DNA of 64,000 bases, from assembly GCF_014643515.1 (NCBI RefSeq), contig NZ_BMJP01000004.1, positions 124,001 through 188,000 of the forward strand. The letters are read 5' to 3'. Below are positions 40,871-49,590 of this stretch, in pieces (the first letter of the stretch is position 1; the number at the start of each line of letters is the position of its first letter). The DNA comes from Sphingomonas prati. GTDB lineage: Bacteria; Pseudomonadota; Alphaproteobacteria; Sphingomonadales; Sphingomonadaceae. The notes under the pieces were generated by a model. The model was not told the DNA's origin. It saw only the letters and a program-made list of their open reading frames with translations, and did not search any database. The translations under genes were made by a program, and so were the position numbers.

Positions 40871-41689
40871 ATGTTCTGGGAGGGGCGGTTGGACGACCTG
40901 AAATCCGATGCGGACGTGGCACCTGTCGAAGACAAACTGCCTGACCCCGTGATTGACGCGCCGACCGCGGTGGCCGCCCCCGCGTCGCGCGGCACCGGTC
41001 GGCGCCTTCACGGCGCGATCGCGCATAAACTCGGCGTGGCGATCCTGTCCGGTGAATATGCGCCGGGCGACGTGCTGTCGGGCGAAGTCGTGTTCTCGGA
41101 AGCGCTCGGCGTCTCGCGCAGCGCTTACCGTGAGGCGGTCCAGGTGCTCAGCGCCAAGGGTCTGGTCGAAAGCCGTCCCAAGGCGGGCACCCGCGTCCTG
41201 CCGCGCAACCGCTGGAACGTGCTCGATCCGGACGTTCTCGCCTGGGCGTTCACCGGCGAACCCGACATGCGGTTCATTCGCGGCCTGTTCGAACTGCGCG
41301 GCATCGTCGAACCGGCCGCCGCGGCGCTCGCCGCCGAACGCCGCGAACGGTCCGACCTGAAACTCATGAAGGACGCGCTCGCCGGCATGACGCGCCACAC
41401 GCTCGCCAGCGAGGCGGGGCGCGCCGCGGACCGCGATTTCCACGACGCCGTGCTGAACGCGACCGGCAACGATTCGCTCGTGGTGCTCAGCGCCAGCATC
41501 GGCGCCGCGGTTCACTGGACCACCAAGTTCAAACAGCGTTCGCAGGGCTTGCCCCGCAACCCGATCCCCGACCATCGCCGCGTCTACGACGCCATCGCCG
41601 CCGGCAATCCCGCAGCAGCTAGCGAAGCGATGCGCGTCCTGGTCGATCAGGCGCTGGAAGACACAAAAGCCGCGATGAAACCGGCCTAG
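40871..41689 (+). CDS. GntR/FadR-family sugar-acid regulator (DgoR-like)
   Basis: The protein is up to 272 residues. A winged helix (about 48-112) has LHGAIAHKLGVAILSGEYAPGD and VFSEALGVSRSAYREAVQVLSAKGLVESRP. The all-helical FCD ligand domain (about 135-262) has FELRGIVEPAAAALAAERR and DRDFHDAVLNATGN. The family usually senses sugar acids. The cluster of transporter, epimerase and sugar-acid dehydratase that follows supports this. Neither ATG 40871 nor TTG 40889 has a well-spaced ribosome binding site, so the start is uncertain. Confidence 0.9.
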   Translation: MFWEGRLDDLKSDADVAPVEDKLPDPVIDAPTAVAAPASRGTGRRLHGAIAHKLGVAILSGEYAPGDVLSGEVVFSEALGVSRSAYREAVQVLSAKGLVESRPKAGTRVLPRNRWNVLDPDVLAWAFTGEPDMRFIRGLFELRGIVEPAAAALAAERRERSDLKLMKDALAGMTRHTLASEAGRAADRDFHDAVLNATGNDSLVVLSASIGAAVHWTTKFKQRSQGLPRNPIPDHRRVYDAIAAGNPAAASEAMRVLVDQALEDTKAAMKPA

Positions 41690-41701
41690 TTACCTACTCC
41701 A

Positions 41702-41837
41702 CCCATCCCGAGCGAAGTCGAGGGAGCCGTCGAGCGCAGCCGAGACGCCGACACCGCCACGGGCGTGGCACATGCACCACGCACCAACCTGTTTGGTTCG
41801 AGCCTGTCGAGAACCCCGCGCAGTTCTCGACAGGCTC
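41702..41837. repeat. Repeat pair between regulator and transporter genes
   Basis: A CATCCCGAGCGAAGTCGAGG/CGAGCGCAGCCGAGACGCC element lies at 41704-41750. Then comes a hairpin with perfect 15-base arms GAGCCTGTCGAGAAC (41800-41814) and its complement (41823-41837), loop 8 bases. It lies between the convergent GntR and transporter genes and is likely a shared transcription end. Confidence 0.8.
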
Positions 41838-41885
41838 AAATCACGCCGAGCTTGCAAGGCCGCGGACCAACCGCGGCCCCCGACA

Positions 41886-43208
41886 TCACGCCACCCGAGC
41901 ATCCGGCAGCGCATTCGTCACCCGCGAGCCCACCAGCGCGTAGAACAGGATGTACGCCTCGCACGCCACGGTCAGCAGGAACGACCATTGCAGGCCATAC
42001 GCATCGGCCAGCCAGCCTTGAACCACGACCAGCGCACCGCCCGCGATCGCCATGATCAGGAGGCCCGACCCTTCCTCGGTCAGCGGCCCCAGCCCCTTGA
42101 TGCCCAGCGTGAAGATCGTCGGGAACATGATCGAGTGGAACAGTCCGACCGAAATCAGTGCCCACATCGCGACATGGCCAGTCGTGAACGTCGCGATCAG
42201 CATCACGATCGCCGCCCCGATGCTCGCCACCGCCAGCACCTTGGCCGCATCGACCTTCTGCATCACGAATGCGCCAACCAGCCGGCCGACCATCATCCCG
42301 CCCCACAGCAGGAACAGGTAGTTCGACGCCTGCTGATGCGTCAGGTTGCCGATGTCCGGCTGCGACACGAAGTTGATGAACAGGTTGCCCACTCCGATCT
42401 CGGCGATCAGGTAGATGAAGATCGCCGGGATGCCGAACACCAGGTTGCGATGCGTCCAGAGCGACAGGCCCTTGCGGTCCGCCTTGGCCGACCGCTGCGT
42501 CGCGGCCCCCATCGCGGGCAACGGGAAGCGCGCGATCACGACCGCCAGCACCGCCAGCACGCCCGCCACGATCAGGTAGGGCAGCACGACCGACTGCGCA
42601 TCGGCCAGCCGCTCCGCCGGAGTCAGCGCCGCCGCACCGGCCGCCGCGGTGCCCGACGTCGTCCGCCCCAGGATCAGGTAGCCGCCGAACAGCGGGGCCA
42701 GCGTCGCGCCGGCGGAGTTGAACGCTTGCACCAGGTTCAGCCGCGACGATGCCGTCTCCGGACTGCCCACCACCGCGACATAGGGGTTGGCCGCGACCTG
42801 CAGCAGCGTGATGCCGCTGGCGATCACGAACAGCGCGAACAGCGTGACTTCATAAGACGGCATCCGCGCCGCCGGCACCATGATCAACGCGCCGGCCGCC
42901 ATCATGCCAAGCCCGACGACCATCGACCGCTGATACCCGATCCGCTCGATCAGCTTGGCCGACGGGATCGACGCGAAGAAATATGCGATGAACCAGACGG
43001 ACTCGATCAGCGTCGTCTGGGTGTAGGACAGCTCGAAAACGCTGCGCAGATGCGGCAGCAGCGTGCCGTTGATGACGGTGATGAACCCCCACATAAAGAA
43101 CAAGCTGGCAAGCAGCGTCAGCGCCGCGCGATAACTCGTCGCCGGCGCGCCGCTCGCCGCGCTGGTGGCCCCGCCGCCTGCCCTAGATGTCTGGATTGGC
43201 ATCGCCAT
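41886..43208 (-). CDS. FucP/GluP-type sugar:proton symporter (MFS)
   Basis: From ATG 43208 (GGAGAAGG 8 bases upstream; a GTG at 43217 is possible) the protein has 440 residues and twelve predicted helices. The FucP/GluP family hallmark SLFFMWGFITVINGTLLPHL near the N-terminus and LQVAANPYVAVVG support the call. Members take up fucose, glucose, galactose or related sugars. It diverges from the aldose epimerase gene, and together with the dehydratase it forms a sugar-use cluster. Confidence 0.9.
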   Translation of the reverse strand: MAMPIQTSRAGGGATSAASGAPATSYRAALTLLASLFFMWGFITVINGTLLPHLRSVFELSYTQTTLIESVWFIAYFFASIPSAKLIERIGYQRSMVVGLGMMAAGALIMVPAARMPSYEVTLFALFVIASGITLLQVAANPYVAVVGSPETASSRLNLVQAFNSAGATLAPLFGGYLILGRTTSGTAAAGAAALTPAERLADAQSVVLPYLIVAGVLAVLAVVIARFPLPAMGAATQRSAKADRKGLSLWTHRNLVFGIPAIFIYLIAEIGVGNLFINFVSQPDIGNLTHQQASNYLFLLWGGMMVGRLVGAFVMQKVDAAKVLAVASIGAAIVMLIATFTTGHVAMWALISVGLFHSIMFPTIFTLGIKGLGPLTEEGSGLLIMAIAGGALVVVQGWLADAYGLQWSFLLTVACEAYILFYALVGSRVTNALPDARVA

Positions 43209-43283
43209 GCTGTTCACCTTCTCCGTCCCGGGTGCTTACGTCGTGCTCGCGTGCGCGCGGCTTGCCCTACTCGATGTTGTCCG

Positions 43284-43310
43284 ACTATATACCGACGCAA
43301 GGCGCGTCAA
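43284..43310 (-). promoter_or_regulatory. Sigma-70-like promoter candidate for the sugar transporter
   Basis: On the minus strand TTGACG (43305-43310) and TATAGT (43284-43289) are 15 bases apart, within the 149-base gap between the divergent transporter (43208) and epimerase (43358) genes. The spacer is shorter than ideal. No clear GntR operator palindrome was found in the gap. Confidence 0.35.
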
Positions 43311-43357
43311 CGGCGCCATCGGTTCACGTTGGGCCAGAATTACGTGGGGATGTCGGC

Positions 43358-44497
43358 ATGCGAACTCTGGGTCTGATCGTACATACGGCCGCGTTGCTGG
43401 CCGGCATGGCCGGAACCGCGCAGGCGTCGACCATATCGCGCGCGCCCGCCGGCACACTGGCGGACGGCACCGTCATCGAAACCATTACGCTGACCAATAA
43501 GGCCGGTCTCACTGCGCGTGTCCTCACTTACGGCGCGACGCTGCAAGCGGTCATCGCACCGGATCGCAACGGCCGCATGGCCGATGTCGTGCTGGGTTAT
43601 GACGATCTGAAATCCTTTGTCGACTACCCCAATTTCTTCGGCGTCACGGTCGGCCGCTATGCCAATCGCATCGCCGGCGGCACCTTCACGCTCGACGGCA
43701 AGCGCTACCAGCTGCCGCTGAACGACAAGACCAATTCGCTGCACGGCGGCGGCAAGGGGTTCGACAAGGTCGCCTGGCGCGTCGTGTCGATCACGCCCGG
43801 CGCTGTGGCCAAGCTGGTCCTTGCCTATACCAGCCCCGACGGCGAGTCCGGCTATCCCGGCAAGCTCGACGTCACCACCACCTACACGCTCGACGAAAGC
43901 GGGAGCCTCGGCATCACGTTCGATGCGAAGACCACCAAGCCGACCGTCGTCAACATGACCAACCACGGCATCTTCGACCTCGGCGGCGAAGGGTCGCCGA
44001 CCGGCGCGATGGGCCATCTGCTCACCATCCCGGCGCGCGCGATCACCCCCGTCGATGCCAAGCTGATCCCGACCGGCGAACTGCGCCCCGTCGAAGGCAC
44101 CGCGTTCGATTTCCGCGCCCCGCGCGTCATCGGCCGCTCGCTGCGCGACGGCCGCGACCAGCAACTGCGCTACGGCCAGGGCTACGACCATAATTTCGCG
44201 CTGGACAAGGGTGTTACCGCTACCCCGGGCCTCGCCGCCCGCCTGATGGATCCGGCGTCGGGCCGGGTGCTCGAAGTGCTGACCACCGAACCGGGCTTGC
44301 AATTCTACACCGGCAACTTCCTCGACGGCACCTTCGTCGGCAAGTCGGGCCATCTGTACCGGATGGGCGACGGCATCGCGCTGGAACCACAGAAATTCCC
44401 CGATGCGCCCAACCAACCGACGTTCGTGTCCGCACGCGTCGACCCGGGCAAACCCTACCATCACCAGATGATCTACCGCTTCTCCGTACAACGCTGA
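43358..44497 (+). CDS. galM: Exported aldose 1-epimerase
   Basis: The 379-residue protein has an apparent signal peptide ([24 protein letters not shown]). The mutarotase domain follows: [40 protein letters not shown] with the catalytic histidine, [12 protein letters not shown] with the second histidine, and [13 protein letters not shown]. It interconverts alpha and beta anomers of hexoses or pentoses, here in the periplasm. The dehydratase gene follows 19 bases after its stop. Confidence 0.93.
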   Translation: MRTLGLIVHTAALLAGMAGTAQASTISRAPAGTLADGTVIETITLTNKAGLTARVLTYGATLQAVIAPDRNGRMADVVLGYDDLKSFVDYPNFFGVTVGRYANRIAGGTFTLDGKRYQLPLNDKTNSLHGGGKGFDKVAWRVVSITPGAVAKLVLAYTSPDGESGYPGKLDVTTTYTLDESGSLGITFDAKTTKPTVVNMTNHGIFDLGGEGSPTGAMGHLLTIPARAITPVDAKLIPTGELRPVEGTAFDFRAPRVIGRSLRDGRDQQLRYGQGYDHNFALDKGVTATPGLAARLMDPASGRVLEVLTTEPGLQFYTGNFLDGTFVGKSGHLYRMGDGIALEPQKFPDAPNQPTFVSARVDPGKPYHHQMIYRFSVQR

Positions 44498-44516
44498 TCC
44501 GACCGGAACCCGCATC

Positions 44517-46313
44517 ATGACCGACACCCGCTTCCCCCCGCTGCGCTCGCGCGCCTGGTTCGACAATCCCGACAATATCGACATGACGGCGCTCTATCTC
44601 GAACGCTATCTGAACTTCGGTCTGTCGCTTGAAGAACTGCAATCGGGCAAACCGATCATCGGCATCGCGCAGACCGGGTCGGACCTGTCGCCCTGTAACC
44701 GCCACCACCTCGTGCTCGCTGAGCGGCTGCGTGAGGGCATCCGCGAAATGGGCGGGATTGCGCTCGAATTCCCGGTCCACCCGATCCAGGAAACCGGCAA
44801 GCGCCCGACCGCCGGGCTCGACCGCAACCTCGCCTATCTGGCGCTGGTGGAGGTGCTGTACGGCTACCCGCTCGACGGCGTCGTGCTGACCATCGGCTGC
44901 GACAAGACGACGCCCGCCTGCCTGATGGCCGCGGCGACCGTCAACATCCCCGCCATCGCGCTGTCGGTCGGCCCAATGCTCAACGGCTGGCACAAGGGTG
45001 AGCGCACCGGCTCCGGCACGATCGTCTGGAAGGCGCGCCAGATGCTCGCCACCGGCGAGATCGACGACGCCGGCTTCATCAAGCTCGTCGCTTCGTCCGC
45101 GCCGTCGACCGGCTATTGCAACACCATGGGCACCGCCACGACGATGAACTCGCTGGCCGAGGCCCTCGGCATGCAGCTGCCCGGTTCCGCCGCGATCCCG
45201 GCGCCCTACCGCGATCGTCAGGAGATCGCGTATCTCACCGGCAAGCGGATCGTCGACATGGTCGCAGAGGATCTGAAGCCGTCCGACATCATGACGCGCG
45301 ACGCGTTCCTGAACGCGATCGTCGTCAACTCCGCGATCGGCGGCTCCACCAACGCGCCGATCCACCTGGCCGCGCTCGCGCGCCACACCGGCGTCGAACT
45401 GGAACTGAAGGACTGGCAGACGCACGGCCACAAGGTGCCGCTGATGGTCAACCTCCAGCCCGCCGGCGAATATCTCGGGGAGGATTACTACCATGCCGGC
45501 GGCGTCCCCGCCGTGGTGGGCGAACTGATGAAGCAGGGCCTGATCCACGAGGATGCGATCACCGCCAACGGCCGCACGATCGGCGACAATTGCCGCGATG
45601 CGACGATCGAGGACGAACGCGTCATCCGCCCGTTCGCGACGCCGTTGTTGCAGGACGCCGGCTTCGTCGTGCTGTCGGGCAATCTGTTCGACGCTGCGAT
45701 CATGAAGACCAGCGTGATCGGCCCCGAATTCCGCGACCGCTACCTCTCCAACCCGGACGATCCGGAGGCGTTCGAAGGCCCCGTCGTCGTGTTCGACGGG
45801 CCGGAGGATTATCACCACCGGATCGACGATCCGGCGCTCGGCATCACCACCGACACGCTGCTGTTCATGCGCGGCGCCGGCCCGATCGGCTATCCGGGTG
45901 CCGCCGAGGTCGTCAACATGCGCCCGCCCGCCTATCTGATCCGCGAGGGGGTTCACGCGCTCCCCTGCATCGGCGACGGTCGCCAGTCCGGCACCTCGGG
46001 CTCGCCCTCGATCCTCAACGCCTCGCCGGAGGCCGCGGCCAATGGCGGCCTGGCCCTGCTCCGCACTGGCGACCGCGTCCGGATCGACCTGAACAAGGGC
46101 ACCGCCGACGTCCTGCTGTCCGACGCGGAACTGGCCGAACGCCGCACCGCGCTGATGGCCGACGGCGGCTACCGCTACCCCGCCTCGCAGACCCCGTGGC
46201 AGGAAATCCAGCGCGCCACGGTGGGCCAACTCAACACCGGCGCGATCATGGAAGGCGCCGAGAAGTACCAGCGCATCGCCCAGACCATGGGCCTGCCGCG
46301 CGACAACCACTGA
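44517..46313 (+). CDS. Sugar-acid dehydratase, IlvD/Edd family (xylonate/arabonate type)
   Basis: The 598-residue protein carries three iron-sulphur cysteines: Cys60 (SDLSPCN), Cys128 (IGCDKTTPA) and Cys201 (GYCNTMGT), plus [15 protein letters not shown]. The start [22 protein letters not shown] closely follows Caulobacter XylD. That points to a pentonate or hexonate dehydratase (D-xylonate, L-arabonate or D-galactonate) rather than branched-chain amino-acid IlvD. The product would be a 2-keto-3-deoxy sugar acid. No aldolase or lactonase is seen in the window. It is co-transcribed with galM. Confidence 0.92.
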   Translation: MTDTRFPPLRSRAWFDNPDNIDMTALYLERYLNFGLSLEELQSGKPIIGIAQTGSDLSPCNRHHLVLAERLREGIREMGGIALEFPVHPIQETGKRPTAGLDRNLAYLALVEVLYGYPLDGVVLTIGCDKTTPACLMAAATVNIPAIALSVGPMLNGWHKGERTGSGTIVWKARQMLATGEIDDAGFIKLVASSAPSTGYCNTMGTATTMNSLAEALGMQLPGSAAIPAPYRDRQEIAYLTGKRIVDMVAEDLKPSDIMTRDAFLNAIVVNSAIGGSTNAPIHLAALARHTGVELELKDWQTHGHKVPLMVNLQPAGEYLGEDYYHAGGVPAVVGELMKQGLIHEDAITANGRTIGDNCRDATIEDERVIRPFATPLLQDAGFVVLSGNLFDAAIMKTSVIGPEFRDRYLSNPDDPEAFEGPVVVFDGPEDYHHRIDDPALGITTDTLLFMRGAGPIGYPGAAEVVNMRPPAYLIREGVHALPCIGDGRQSGTSGSPSILNASPEAAANGGLALLRTGDRVRIDLNKGTADVLLSDAELAERRTALMADGGYRYPASQTPWQEIQRATVGQLNTGAIMEGAEKYQRIAQTMGLPRDNH

Positions 46314-46320
46314 CCGCGAC

Positions 46321-46345
46321 GGGGGGAGGCACGCTGCCTCCCCCC
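46321..46345. terminator. GGGGGGAGGCA hairpin between convergent genes
   Basis: Perfect 11-base arms (46321-46331 and 46335-46345) enclose CGC. The hairpin reaches the modC stop codon (46345-46347). There is no T run, but its place between the dehydratase (+) and modC (-) ends suits a bidirectional stop. Confidence 0.7.
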
Positions 46346-46968
46346 TACCCCATCGCGACCAGCTGCGTCCCCAGCCGCTCTGCCTCGGCAGGATCATGCG
46401 TCACGTAGAGGATCGGCAGCTTTAGATCGTCGCGCACCCGCTCGATCACCGCGATGATCTCCCCGCGCCGCGACGCATCGAGCGAGGCCAGCGGCTCGTC
46501 CATCAACAACGTCCGCGCGCCCGACAGCAGCGCCCGCCCGATCGCGACGCGCTGCGCCTCGCCCCCCGAAAGCGACCGCGGCCAGCGATCGAGCAGCTCC
46601 CCGAGCCCGAGAAACGCCACCACCTCGTCCAGCCCGATCCAGCGGTCCGCCTCCGCCGCCAGCCGCCAGCCGTACAGCAGGTTCGCCCGCACACGCAGAT
46701 GCGGGAACAGCCGCCCGTCCTGGAACACATAGCCGATCCGCCGCCGCTCCGGCGCCACGTCCACCCGCGCCGCCGCATCGAACAATGTCGCGCCGCCCAC
46801 CCGCACATGCCCGGCATCGGGCGTCAGCAACCCGGCCACCATGTTCAGCACCGACGTCTTGCCCGCCCCCGACGGCCCGAACAGCACCGTCAGCCCGTCG
46901 TCCGCCTTGAACGTCAGCGCGATGTCGCGCGCGCCCAGCCGCCGGCGCAGCGCGATGTCAAAGGACAT
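46345..46968 (-). CDS. modC: Molybdate ABC transporter ATPase, short form
   Basis: The 207-residue protein has Walker A FGPSGAGKTSV, Q-loop YVFQDGRLFPHL, signature LSGGEAQRVAIGRALL and Walker B TLLMDEPLASLD. FQDGRLFPH is typical of ModC. It stops shortly after the switch histidine and lacks the C-terminal MOP/TOBE molybdate-binding domain of the roughly 350-residue enteric ModC, so substrate feedback through that domain should be missing. The start overlaps modB by 11 bases. Confidence 0.9.
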   Translation of the reverse strand: MSFDIALRRRLGARDIALTFKADDGLTVLFGPSGAGKTSVLNMVAGLLTPDAGHVRVGGATLFDAAARVDVAPERRRIGYVFQDGRLFPHLRVRANLLYGWRLAAEADRWIGLDEVVAFLGLGELLDRWPRSLSGGEAQRVAIGRALLSGARTLLMDEPLASLDASRRGEIIAVIERVRDDLKLPILYVTHDPAEAERLGTQLVAMG

Positions 46969-47653
46969 GGCCGGCCCGATCGTCCTGCCCACGCCGCGCC
47001 AGCCATTCGGACACAACCAAAGCCGCCAGCGACAGCGCGACCGACAGCCCGGCCAGCCGCCAGACCGCATCGTCATTCCCCGGGATCTGCAACGCGCTGT
47101 AGATCGCGATCGGCAACGTCCGGGTCTCGCCCGGGATGTTCGATACAAATGTGATCGTGGCGCCAAATTCCCCGATCGACCGGGCGAAGCCTAGCACCAG
47201 CCCCGCCAGCACGCCCGGCAGGCACAGCGGCAACGTGATCGTCGCAAAGGTCCGCCACGGCCCGGCGCCCAGCGTCCGCGCCGCACCCTCCAGCCGCCGG
47301 TCGACCGCGTCGATCGACAACCGGATCGCACGCACCATCAGCGGCAACGCCATGATCCCCGCTGCGATCGCCGCCCCCGTCCAGCGGAAGATCACCGACA
47401 CCCCGAACGCCGCCTCCAGCCAGCCGCCGACCGGCCCGTTCCGCCCGAACGCAAGCAGCAGCAGCCACCCGGTGACGACCGGCGGCAGGACCAGCGGCAG
47501 GTGCACTACCGCATCGACCAGCGACCGCCCCGGAAACCGCCCACGTGACAGCAGATACGCCAGCCCGAACGCAACCGGCAACGTCACCGCCATCGCCACG
47601 CCACTGACGCGCAACGACAGTGCAACGATCGCCCATTCCTCAGGCGTCAGCAT
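46958..47653 (-). CDS. modB: Molybdate ABC transporter permease
   Basis: The 231-residue protein has five to six hydrophobic helices. The binding-protein-dependent permease loop is ARTLGAGPWRTFATITLPLCLPGVLAG, followed by GFARSIGEFGATI, the ModB signature. LPLVLPPVVTGWLLL near residue 55 is also typical. It pairs with modC (overlapping) and modA (7 bases upstream). Confidence 0.93.
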   Translation of the reverse strand: MLTPEEWAIVALSLRVSGVAMAVTLPVAFGLAYLLSRGRFPGRSLVDAVVHLPLVLPPVVTGWLLLLAFGRNGPVGGWLEAAFGVSVIFRWTGAAIAAGIMALPLMVRAIRLSIDAVDRRLEGAARTLGAGPWRTFATITLPLCLPGVLAGLVLGFARSIGEFGATITFVSNIPGETRTLPIAIYSALQIPGNDDAVWRLAGLSVALSLAALVVSEWLARRGQDDRAGHVL

Positions 47654-47660
47654 CGCACGA

Positions 47661-48428
47661 TCACCGCGTGCCGAACCCGTATCGCCGGAAGATCGCCTTG
47701 CCCGCGGGCGAGATCAGGAACCGGCGGAACCTTTCAGCCTCCGCACTGCCACCCTTCAGCAACGCGACCGGATAAGTGATCGCCGGATGGCTCCCCACCG
47801 GGAACGTCCCGACCACGCGCACGCCGCGCTCGGCCCGCGCATCGGTGGCATAGACGATCCCGTACGGCGCCTCGCCGCGCGCGACCAGAGCCAGCGCCGC
47901 GCGCACGCTTTCAGCTCGCACCACACGGCCCGCCACCGCCGGCCACACGCCGAGCGCGGTCAGCGCCGCCTTCCCGTACCGCCCGGCCGGCACCGCATCC
48001 GGGTCCGCCATCGCCAGCCGCCCGTTGCCCAGCGCACGCGCCAGCGGGAACCCGCGCCCAATGGTCATCCTGGCCCCCCGCCCGGCGGGTGCGATCAGCA
48101 CCAGCTGGTTACGCAGGAACGACACGCGCGTGCCGGCCCGGACCATCCCCTTGCGCTGCACATCGTCCATCCACGCCTCGTCCGCCGACACGAACAGGTC
48201 GGCCGGCACCCCCGCCTCCACCTGCCGCGCCAGCGCCGACGAGGCCGCGAACGACAGCACCGGCCGCTCGTGTCGCCGCGCTGCCCACGCATTGGCCGCG
48301 GCGGACAGCGACTCCTGCAAACTGGCCGCGGCCAGCACCAGCGGCGGCTTGGCCATAGCGGGGGCCTGCACCGCCGCCAGCAGCATCGCGGCCAGACCCA
48401 GGATCGTGCGGTGCATCATCTTCTTCAT
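47661..48428 (-). CDS. modA: Molybdate-binding periplasmic protein
   Basis: From ATG 48428 (ATG 48434 is equally possible) the protein has 255 residues with a signal peptide (HRTILGLAAMLLAAVQAPAMA). A type II binding-protein fold follows: VLAAASLQESLSAAANAW, SFAASSALARQVEAGVPADLFVSAD, and GEAPYGIVYATDA. The AAASL and SSALA serines are the expected oxyanion contacts. It is the first gene of modABC; molybdate supplies molybdenum-cofactor enzymes. Confidence 0.93.
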   Translation of the reverse strand: MKKMMHRTILGLAAMLLAAVQAPAMAKPPLVLAAASLQESLSAAANAWAARRHERPVLSFAASSALARQVEAGVPADLFVSADEAWMDDVQRKGMVRAGTRVSFLRNQLVLIAPAGRGARMTIGRGFPLARALGNGRLAMADPDAVPAGRYGKAALTALGVWPAVAGRVVRAESVRAALALVARGEAPYGIVYATDARAERGVRVVGTFPVGSHPAITYPVALLKGGSAEAERFRRFLISPAGKAIFRRYGFGTR

Positions 48429-48439
48429 GACCATCCGCC

Positions 48440-49177
<738 letters not shown>

Positions 49178-49224
49178 CCTTCTGCTGCCGGAAATGCGGT
49201 TGCGCTATTCCAGCGCGCAGGACA

Positions 49225-49251
49225 GGAACAGCGCATACCGCGCCGCGTTCC
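49225..49251. promoter_or_regulatory. Bidirectional EcfG-type stress promoter candidate
   Basis: On the plus strand GGAAC (49225-49229), 16 bases, CGTT (49246-49249) is an exact EcfG consensus, 27 bases before the ATG at 49276. On the minus strand the same segment gives GGAAC (49247-49251), 16 bases, TGTT (49227-49230), one base off, about 50 bases before the ung ATG at 49177. The outer GGAAC...GTTCC symmetry allows one site to serve both genes. Confidence 0.6.
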
Positions 49252-49275
49252 CGGTGCCGAACGCAGGAGACCTTA

Positions 49276-49590
49276 ATGGCGCACGCCAGCAACATCGTCC
49301 TTTGTGCCGGCCCCGATGCGCCCCACGCGCTCGACAATGTCCCGCTCCAACCGCGCAACGGCGCACTCGACGCCCGCTGCCCGATCTGCCGCGGCCACGG
49401 ACAATGGAACGCGCAGATCGACCTCGTCACCTTCCGCTGCATCCGCGAACTCTGCGATCATTGCCACGGCTATGGCTGGGTCGAAACCGGCAGCGATCCG
49501 GTCGCGGTGCCCGACATCGTGATGGCGCCGGAAGGCTATCCGAAATGGATCGTCCGCTATCTCGACGCGGCAACCGTACCGGGCGGCTGA
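49276..49590 (+). CDS. Small protein with two DnaJ-type CxxCxGxG zinc motifs
   Basis: The 104-residue protein has CPICRGHG (about 36-43) and CDHCHGYG (about 61-68). These are two CxxCxGxG repeats as in the DnaJ zinc-finger region, but there is no J domain. Together they could bind one zinc ion. The rest is polar, with a C-terminal segment APEGYPKWIVRYLDAA. AGGAGA lies just upstream of ATG 49276. I know no named family; it may be a small redox or chaperone-like stress protein. Its 3' end overlaps the convergent ABC1 kinase gene by 34 bases. Confidence 0.8.
   Translation: MAHASNIVLCAGPDAPHALDNVPLQPRNGALDARCPICRGHGQWNAQIDLVTFRCIRELCDHCHGYGWVETGSDPVAVPDIVMAPEGYPKWIVRYLDAATVPGG

Noticed and set aside
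44220-46397. 725-residue minus-strand frame
   Set aside because: Antisense shadow of the epimerase and dehydratase genes.
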